The notes beneath the pieces were generated by a model that ran no database searches, was not told the DNA's origin, and worked only from the letters and a program-made list of their open reading frames with translations. This document shows positions 1 to 5,281 of a stretch of 9,272 nucleotides of DNA, piece after piece. Position numbers and translations under genes: made by a program. Numbering within the stretch: the first letter of the stretch is position 1; each line of letters starts with the position of its first letter. This DNA is from a bacterium (GTDB lineage Bacteria > JALSQH01), in NCBI GenBank assembly GCA_027004335.1, contig JALTID010000155.1:1-9272 (forward strand). The letters run 5' to 3'.

Positions 1-452
1 TCCACAGAATCAAAATTTTCACCAAAACCCCAGATGTGTTCCCCTGCCCTGAGGTTTATATCTCCTATGAGATATCTCTTCTCCACATCAAGATCATCAA
101 AAGGGGAAGATTTTACATTAAATTGGCTCTCATCATCTGAATAAGAAAGACGGACTTCTATATCTTTTTCCTTTCCATCCACTGTGCATTTGTACTTTAT
201 TTTGTAAGTATTACTATTTTTCCAAATTGTTATGTCACCTTTTATCTTACCTCCCATAGGACAAAATCCCGGTTTGAGCATCTCAAATATATTTTTCCCC
301 CGCTTCCTAATAGAAATCAATAAATTGGTGGTGGTTTTAATAGAAATTGCTTGCCTCTCCTTCTCACTACTCCCTCCGCAACTCTGCATCAAGAAAAATA
401 TTATAAAAGTCAAAACATAAATAATGCTAATCCTGCTTTTTTTATAAATCAT
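1..452 (-). CDS. N-terminal part of a lipoprotein, probably a GH31-family glycosidase (runs off the left edge)
   Basis: The frame opens with ATG at 452 and stays open to base 1, giving 150 complete codons; the rest lies outside the window. Residues 1-24 are a classic lipoprotein signal: basic start (MIYKKSR), hydrophobic stretch, then LMQSC with Cys25 as the likely lipidated residue, followed by a Gly/Ser/Glu linker. The protein should therefore sit on the outer face of a membrane. Residues about 42-130 look like an N-terminal beta domain with many charged residues. Residues 137-147 (GEHIWGFGENF) resemble the conserved GEr.yGlGErF segment that precedes the catalytic barrel in GH31 alpha-glucosidases, xylosidases and sulfoquinovosidases. 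The lipoprotein call is firm. The GH31 call rests on one short motif plus domain position, and the catalytic Asp residues are outside the window. It has its own promoter and an AAGGAG site, and is divergent from the GGDEF gene. Confidence 0.6.
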   Translation of the reverse strand, partial: MIYKKSRISIIYVLTFIIFFLMQSCGGSSEKERQAISIKTTTNLLISIRKRGKNIFEMLKPGFCPMGGKIKGDITIWKNSNTYKIKYKCTVDGKEKDIEVRLSYSDDESQFNVKSSPFDDLDVEKRYLIGDINLRAGEHIWGFGENFDSV

Positions 453-460
453 AAAACTAA

Positions 461-466
461 CTCCTT
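461..466 (-). promoter_or_regulatory. Ribosome binding site of the lipoprotein gene
   Basis: On the minus strand AAGGAG lies 8 bases before the ATG at 452. This fixes the start, and it places the Lys-rich n-region and the LMQSC lipobox at the proper distance from the N-terminus. Confidence 0.8.
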
Positions 467-475
467 TTTAGATAA

Positions 476-497
476 AATTATATCAAATAATTATATC
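476..497. repeat. Two direct copies of AATTATATC, 13 bases apart
   Basis: The 9-base word AATTATATC occurs at 476-484 and 489-497. On the minus strand each copy contains TATAAT, so the repeat doubles the possible -10 element of the lipoprotein gene. Only the copy nearer the gene has a good -35 at the right distance. It could also be an operator, or chance in AT-rich DNA. Confidence 0.4.
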
Positions 498-505
498 CAT
501 ATCAA
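477..505 (-). promoter_or_regulatory. Sigma70-like promoter of the lipoprotein gene
   Basis: On the minus strand TTGATA (500-505) and TATAAT (477-482) are separated by 17 bases, close to the bacterial consensus. Transcription would start near 470, leaving a leader of about 18 bases that holds just the AAGGAG site. The position right before the gene, in the only real intergenic space of the window, supports it. Confidence 0.65.
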
Positions 506-542
506 AAGGTCAATGGGAACCCGTACAGAATAAGAAACTTAC

Positions 543-570
543 TTGACATCAATACTTATCAAGGTAAAAT
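543..570 (+). promoter_or_regulatory. Sigma70-like promoter of the GGDEF-aroF unit
   Basis: TTGACA (543-548, perfect consensus) and TAAAAT (565-570) are 16 bases apart. The expected transcription start, about 6-8 bases past the -10, falls at 576-578, directly before the ATG at 579. No Shine-Dalgarno sequence precedes that ATG (the bases are TTTCTTTAA), so the first gene would be read from a leaderless or nearly leaderless mRNA. The lipoprotein promoter lies back to back with this one. Confidence 0.65.
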
Positions 571-578
571 TTCTTTAA

Positions 579-1607
579 ATGGATGATGTAATAAGAAAAA
601 AAGCTATCAAGGACCTTATTCCATTTATAGAAATAAGCAAAGCTCTTACATCCACCCTGAATCCAAGGGAAGTTCTTGAAATTATTATGAAAGAAATCAG
701 TGAGCTTTTCAAACCTAAAAATTGGTCACTTCTTCTTATAGATGAAGAAAAAAAAGAGCTTTATTTTGAAATAGCAATAGGTCCTGATTCCGACAAACTT
801 AAAAGAATAAGACTCAAAATTGGCGAAGGCATTGCAGGATGGGTTGCAAAACATGGTGAACCAGTAATAACGAATAACCCTTACAATGACCACAGGTTCA
901 CTCAAGAAGTTGATAAAACCATTAAATTTAAAACCCAATCCATTATTGCAGTCCCGCTAAAAAGTAAGGGTAAAATCCTCGGTGTAATTGAACTCATTAA
1001 TGAACTTGATGAAAACAAATTCACCAAGGATGATCTTATCCTCTTACAGACCTTTACTGACTTTGCCGCTATTGCTATTGAAAACGCAAGGTCCGTAGAG
1101 AAAATTAAGGAATTAACAATAAAAGATGATGTAACAAAATTATATAACGCCAGATTTCTCCATGAAGCTCTGGATAAGGAAGTAAGCAGGGCACGAAGAC
1201 ATGCAAGAAAACTCTCAATTATTTTTATTGATATTGACCATTTTAAAAATGTTAATGACACATATGGCCACCTTGTGGGAAGCAAAGTTCTATCTGAATT
1301 TGGTAACCTTATTAAAGATTCTTTAAGAAATATTGACATTCCTACAAGATATGGGGGGGATGAGTATGTAATTATCTTACCTGAAACGGATAAGAAAGGG
1401 GCTTTAAGAGTAGCCCATAGACTTAGAAACAAATTAAAACAGCATGTATTTATGGAAGAAGAAGGGTATCACATAAAAATCACTGCAAGTTTTGGAATTT
1501 CTTCCTACCCCGATGATGCTCTTGAAAAACTTGATCTGTTAAGACTGGCAGATAATGCAATGTATCGAGTTAAAGAAACCACTAGAGACGGAATTCAAAC
1601 AGCATAA
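579..1607 (+). CDS. GAF-GGDEF cyclic dinucleotide synthase with a Hypr-type Asp-to-Ser change
   Basis: A soluble protein of 342 residues with no membrane segment. Residues about 15-172 form a GAF sensor domain (IGEGIAGWVAKHGEPV near 81-96). A short helical linker leads to a GGDEF domain at about 180-342. Visible catalytic parts are the metal-binding D218-I-D220, N226 in the NDTYGH motif, and the active-site loop GGDEY (259-263), a tolerated variant of GGDEF. RNID (250-253) lies five residues before that loop, exactly where the product-inhibition I-site RxxD belongs. The guanine-contacting Asp (D344 in PleD) is Ser235 here (GHLVGS), the substitution reported for hybrid GGDEF enzymes that make cyclic AMP-GMP. 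The protein therefore makes either c-di-GMP or 3',3'-cGAMP, presumably in response to a GAF ligand I cannot identify. The start has no ribosome binding site. Thirteen bases separate it from aroF, so the two are probably co-transcribed. Confidence 0.93.
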   Translation: MDDVIRKKAIKDLIPFIEISKALTSTLNPREVLEIIMKEISELFKPKNWSLLLIDEEKKELYFEIAIGPDSDKLKRIRLKIGEGIAGWVAKHGEPVITNNPYNDHRFTQEVDKTIKFKTQSIIAVPLKSKGKILGVIELINELDENKFTKDDLILLQTFTDFAAIAIENARSVEKIKELTIKDDVTKLYNARFLHEALDKEVSRARRHARKLSIIFIDIDHFKNVNDTYGHLVGSKVLSEFGNLIKDSLRNIDIPTRYGGDEYVIILPETDKKGALRVAHRLRNKLKQHVFMEEEGYHIKITASFGISSYPDDALEKLDLLRLADNAMYRVKETTRDGIQTA

Positions 1608-1608
1608 A

Positions 1609-1616
1609 AGGAGGTG
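1609..1616 (+). promoter_or_regulatory. Ribosome binding site of aroF
   Basis: AGGAGGTG, an almost perfect anti-16S match, ends 4 bases before the ATG at 1621. It decides the start: the frame is open further upstream to an ATG at 1555, but that stretch lies inside the GGDEF gene and matches nothing in DAHP synthases. Confidence 0.85.
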
Positions 1617-1620
1617 CAAC

Positions 1621-2634
1621 ATGATACTTGTTCTTAGAAAAGATGCCACGAGTGAACAAATTAAAAAATTAAAAGAAAAAATCACGGGCCTTGGGTTCAA
1701 AATCCACGAATCTACCGGGGAAGAAAGAACCATTTTGGGAATAATAGGAGGAAATGTAAACATTCTTCAGGAACTTGGTATAGAAACATACCCTGGAGTT
1801 GAGAAAGTTATAAGGGTTTTGAAACCCTATAAGTTAGTCAGCAGGGATTTCCATCCTGAGAACACTGTAATAGAGATAAATGGAGTGAGAGTTGGTGGGA
1901 ATAATTTTACTGTCATCGCTGGCCCCTGCTCTGTGGAAAGCGAGGAACAGATCATTGAAGTAGCAAAAGCTGTAAAAAAAGCTGGTGCGCATATGTTAAG
2001 GGGAGGGGCCTTTAAGCCCAGGACCTCCCCATATTCATTCAGAGGTCTAGAGAAGGAAGGAATCAGGCTTCTTCTTACCGCAAAAAAAGAAACAGGGTTA
2101 CCCATAGTAACAGAATTAATGGATCCAAGAGATATAGATCTCTTTGAAGAGATGGATGTAATTCAAATTGGAACAAGAAATATGCAAAACTACAGATTAC
2201 TCACAGAAGTTGGTAAACTAAACAAGCCCGTAATTCTAAAGAGAGGTTACGCAGCCACTATTGAGGAATGGCTTTTAGCTGCTGAATATATTGCATCAGA
2301 GGGAAACAATAAAATAATCCTCTGTGAGAGAGGTGTAAGAACTTTTGAGACGGCTACAAGGAATACCATGGATATAAGTGCTATACCACTTGTGAAAGAA
2401 TTGAGTCATTTACCCGTCATCGCTGATCCCTCTCACGGAACGGGAAGATGGGATCTCGTAGAACCCATGGCCCTTGCCTCTCTATCAGCAGGGGCAGATG
2501 GTCTCATCATAGAAGTCCACAACAACCCATTTGAAGCGTTAAGTGACGGACCACAATCCCTAAAACCCAAAAAATTTGGCAAGTTGATGGAAAAAATAAA
2601 ACAACTGGCTCCTCTTTTAGGAAAGGAAATCTAA
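1621..2634 (+). CDS. aroF: 3-deoxy-7-phosphoheptulonate (DAHP) synthase, type Ibeta with N-terminal regulatory domain
   Basis: Joins phosphoenolpyruvate and erythrose 4-phosphate into DAHP, the first step of the shikimate pathway, in the cytoplasm. The length of 337 residues matches the Thermotoga maritima enzyme (338), and the layout is the same. An ACT-like ferredoxin fold at about 1-70 (MILVLRKDA, ending near VIRVLKPYKLVSR) is followed by the catalytic barrel. Signature motifs are GPCSVES (101-107), KPRTSPYSF (132-140), GTRNMQNY (184-191), KRG (207-209), CERGVRTFE (235-243) and DPSHGTG (269-275). The four metal ligands of the family are present at C103, H272, E298 and D309. The N-terminal domain in this family gives feedback inhibition by Tyr or Phe, so inhibition is likely here. 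It is the second gene of a unit with the GGDEF protein, and its stop overlaps that of the convergent nadE. No other aromatic pathway gene is in the window. Confidence 0.97.
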   Translation: MILVLRKDATSEQIKKLKEKITGLGFKIHESTGEERTILGIIGGNVNILQELGIETYPGVEKVIRVLKPYKLVSRDFHPENTVIEINGVRVGGNNFTVIAGPCSVESEEQIIEVAKAVKKAGAHMLRGGAFKPRTSPYSFRGLEKEGIRLLLTAKKETGLPIVTELMDPRDIDLFEEMDVIQIGTRNMQNYRLLTEVGKLNKPVILKRGYAATIEEWLLAAEYIASEGNNKIILCERGVRTFETATRNTMDISAIPLVKELSHLPVIADPSHGTGRWDLVEPMALASLSAGADGLIIEVHNNPFEALSDGPQSLKPKKFGKLMEKIKQLAPLLGKEI

Positions 2635-4364
2635 ATATCACGATAAGTGTTTGTGATCGGCATTCTCCTATCTTTTCCAAAAGCTCGGACAGTAATTTTA
2701 ATACCTGGCGCCCCCTGTCTCCTTTTATACTCATTTTTATCCACTGTAATTATCACTTTTTTAACAATCTCTGGATCCAGCCCTTTTGCCACGATTTCCT
2801 CAAAACTCTTATCCTCTTCAATATAAGCAACAAGAATCTCATCTAAGATCTCATAAGGAGGGAGAGTATCCTCATCCTTCTGGTCAGGCCGAAGTTCTGC
2901 TGAAGGAGGTCTTTCAATTACTGATTCTGGGATCATCTCACTTCCCTTACTATCATTCACAAATCTTGACAGAGCATAAACCCGGGTCTTCAAAACATCC
3001 TTCAGAACATTAAAACCACCTACCATATCTCCGTAGAGAGTGCAATATCCCATACTTAATTCACTCTTATTCCCGGTGGAGAGAACTAAGTATCCAAATT
3101 TATTTGAAAGAGCCATCAGGATCATTCCTCTTATTCTCGCCTGGATATTTTCTTCCGTTATATCCCATTCTCTCCCTTTAAAATTAGGCGCTAACTCCCC
3201 CAAATACGCATTAAAAATATTCTCAACGGGGATTTCGTAAAATTCTATGCCGAGATTCTCTGCGAGTTTTCTGGCATCCGATTTAGTACCTGTGGAAGTA
3301 AATCTTGAAGGCATAGAGACTCCTACAACATTTTCCCTGCCAAGAGCTTCCACAGCAACTACAGCTGTAAGTGATGAATCTATACCTCCACTGAGACCAA
3401 TGATTACCTTTTCAAAACCGTTTTTTCGGACATAATCCCTGACACCAGTTACAAGAGCTTTATATATCCTCTCAACAGAAGGAGTATCCACAACTATTTG
3501 TTGGTGGGGTATAGACTTCTTTTCTACATCCCATTTTTCTGCCATATAAATATCAACCTTTACATTTTCCTCATCAACACATACAATTTTCCTTCTCCTT
3601 GGATCATGTAGCCTCGATCTGAATATCTCACCCGGATTGATATCAACCATCTCAAATGCTTCTTCAAAAGGGGGCATCTCCATCACCACTCTCCCTGCAG
3701 GATCAAAAACAAAACTGTTACCATCAAACACCAGTTCATCCTGACCACCTACAAGATTTACATAAATCAGATAAACCCCATAATCACTCGCTCTGGTAGC
3801 AAGCATTCTCTTTCTTTTTTCTTCCTTATGAATTTCATAGGGGGAAGAGGAAATATTAACTAATATCTGGGCATTCCCCACAAGAGCCTGATAATAGCCC
3901 GGACCATTGGGATACCAAACATCCTCACAGATGTTTACTCCAATTTTTACATTCCCAATTGAAAAAATAGCATTATGCGTTCCCCTCTTAAAATATCTGT
4001 TCTCATCAAAAACTCCATAGTTAGGAAGAAGCTGTTTATGATATGTATAAATTACCCTTCCCCTCTGGGCTATTGCGGCAGCATTGTAAATATCATCTCC
4101 GTCATAATCAACAAAACCTATAACTGCTATAGTTTCTTCCACAAGTTCTACAATCTCGTTTAAGGTCTTAAGGTTATTTTTTATAAAATTGGGCTTGAGA
4201 AGAAGATCCTCCGGGGGGTACCCCGGTACAACAAGCTCGGGAAAAACAACAACATCGGCTTCCTTTTCTCTGGCTCTTTCATAATAATCCAAAATAAGAT
4301 CCCTGTTTCCGTTAAGATTCCCCACTGTGGGATTAACTTGTGCTATTGCTATTCTTACTGTCAT
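2631..4364 (-). CDS. nadE: Glutamine-dependent NAD+ synthetase
   Basis: Makes NAD+ from deamido-NAD+ and ATP, using ammonia released from glutamine; last step of NAD synthesis, cytoplasmic. The length of 577 residues is normal for the two-domain bacterial form. Residues about 1-260 are the nitrilase-like glutaminase with the catalytic triad visible as E43 (VVVFPELVVPGYP), K110 (YHKQLLPNYGVFDE) and C146 (GVNICEDVWYP). Residues about 290-577 are the synthetase with the PP-loop GLSGGIDSS (323-331), NIQARIRG (406-413) and LSTGNKSE (428-435). All key residues are present. It is the last gene of the leftward tilS-GH38 operon. Its ATG overlaps the original stop of the decayed GH38 copy as ATGA, and it has its own GGAGG site, so it can be translated although that copy is broken. 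It ends in TAG, overlapping the aroF stop by 4 bases. Confidence 0.97.
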   Translation of the reverse strand: MTVRIAIAQVNPTVGNLNGNRDLILDYYERAREKEADVVVFPELVVPGYPPEDLLLKPNFIKNNLKTLNEIVELVEETIAVIGFVDYDGDDIYNAAAIAQRGRVIYTYHKQLLPNYGVFDENRYFKRGTHNAIFSIGNVKIGVNICEDVWYPNGPGYYQALVGNAQILVNISSSPYEIHKEEKRKRMLATRASDYGVYLIYVNLVGGQDELVFDGNSFVFDPAGRVVMEMPPFEEAFEMVDINPGEIFRSRLHDPRRRKIVCVDEENVKVDIYMAEKWDVEKKSIPHQQIVVDTPSVERIYKALVTGVRDYVRKNGFEKVIIGLSGGIDSSLTAVVAVEALGRENVVGVSMPSRFTSTGTKSDARKLAENLGIEFYEIPVENIFNAYLGELAPNFKGREWDITEENIQARIRGMILMALSNKFGYLVLSTGNKSELSMGYCTLYGDMVGGFNVLKDVLKTRVYALSRFVNDSKGSEMIPESVIERPPSAELRPDQKDEDTLPPYEILDEILVAYIEEDKSFEEIVAKGLDPEIVKKVIITVDKNEYKRRQGAPGIKITVRAFGKDRRMPITNTYRDI

Positions 4365-5281
4365 ATTTCCTCCAGCAAAATTGATTCAAAACTATTTTTA
4401 ATATCAAAAGTCGTTTGCTTCTCATTGAAGGTTAATTTCTAACTCATACCATTTATCCTATAACAATTGTACTTTCCATCAAGATTGAGACCCATTGTAA
4501 GTGTTACCTTTTTATGAAGAGGGTTATAAGTCCTTATTTTTACAGCATTTTTAGCAGGCTCCAGCAACAAATTTGAAACAATTATATCTTTCCTGTTAAG
4601 AGAATAAAAACTCTTTCTTTTACGGATAATTACACCACCGGGAAGATGACACAAATAGTTTTCTCCACTTAACCCGGTTTCAAATCTCGCAGTCCATAAT
4701 AGATGAAGTGGGAGACCCGACTCATCCTTAGAAAAAATACCTGTTACAAACTGCAGATAGGGATAACCTGGAAATACCCAAGTTGTTCCCACAAGGTTAA
4801 ATTTCTCACCCTGAAGATTCCCCTCTTTAAAAATTAAGCTTCTAACTCCTCCCGCAGGAAGAGAAAAGCTAAAAACAAACTCTCCGGTTTTCACTGTACC
4901 ATCAGGATAATATTCATCCGGGAATAATTCTCCAGCTCCATCTTTATTTTTAAAATAGAGAGAAACATAACCCTGCTTTAAACTAACGGGAACACTTCCT
5001 GTATGTACTATCTCAAGAGACTTTTCTCTCAGTGAAGAAACAACAGATAACTGCTCCTGAGAATAAACTTCAGATGTCCCAGTTCCAGTTATCCACTCAT
5101 GATGATCACCGAGTACACCATTTCGCCGTGTATTTTTTATTTCATCAAAAACTGAAATAAGGGAATTTTTAATTTTCTCTTTATCCGTTCAACTTCCTCC
5201 TTTCTACCGCAACTGTCTTCAAAACAAGAAAAGAAAAAGCCCCGAAAGAAGTAAAAATTCAACAAATTCTCTTCTATCCAC
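4361..5281 (-). pseudogene. Decayed tandem copy of the GH38 glycosidase gene
   Basis: A broken paralogue of the upstream GH38 gene, identified by comparing translations. It starts with GTG at 5281, six bases after GGGGG. MDRREFVEFLLLSG parallels the intact MNRRDFLNFLISTG, but a two-base loss after codon 19 (near 5224/5225) causes a TGA at 5219. In the shifted frame FEDSCGRKEEVERIKRKL (5223-5170) parallels intact residues 21-37. Then about 360 codons are missing, including the nucleophile region. Homology resumes near 5150 in a third frame with DEIK and GDHHEWITGTG (intact 407-428). It continues through LFPDEYYPDGTVK, a loss of about 105 codons near 4790-4820, then RFETGLSG and HLPGGV, and a loss of about 105 codons near 4600. 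A TAG at 4439 interrupts the end; beyond it FDIKNSFESILLEE still matches the intact C-terminus before a TGA at 4361-4363. A GTG at 4894 opens a 151-residue frame, but it lies mid-domain and has no visible ribosome binding site. Confidence 0.9.
4369..4373 (-). promoter_or_regulatory. Ribosome binding site of nadE
   Basis: GGAGG lies 4 bases before the nadE ATG, inside the last codons of the decayed GH38 copy. With the amber stop at 4439, ribosomes finishing that frame now leave about 75 bases upstream, so this site probably carries nadE initiation by itself. Confidence 0.75.

Noticed and set aside
902-1432. 176-residue open frame on the minus strand
   Set aside because: It lies wholly antisense to the GAF-GGDEF gene, shows no recognisable domain and has the low-complexity Ser/Leu-rich look of a shadow frame.
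1555-1620. Longer aroF starting at ATG 1555
   Set aside because: The extra 22 residues overlap the GGDEF gene and have no counterpart in DAHP synthases; AGGAGGTG directly before 1621 marks the true start.
2637-2656. Possible hairpin TCAC...GTGA after aroF as a terminator
   Set aside because: The stem is only four bases, lacks a T run and lies within nadE codons.
4375-4440. A private promoter for nadE within the end of the decayed GH38 copy
   Set aside because: AT-rich words such as GATATT and TTAACC are present but about 24 bases apart, too far for a sigma70 promoter.
4439-4441. TAG read through as an amino acid (recoding)
   Set aside because: tilS, the intact GH38 gene and nadE all end in TAG, so TAG acts as a normal stop; the surrounding gene is already broken by frameshift and deletions.
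4439-4894. A stand-alone 151-residue gene starting at GTG 4894
   Set aside because: The frame is open about 290 bases further upstream and still matches GH38 there, the GTG lies in mid-domain with no visible ribosome binding site, and the sequence is part of the decayed GH38 copy.
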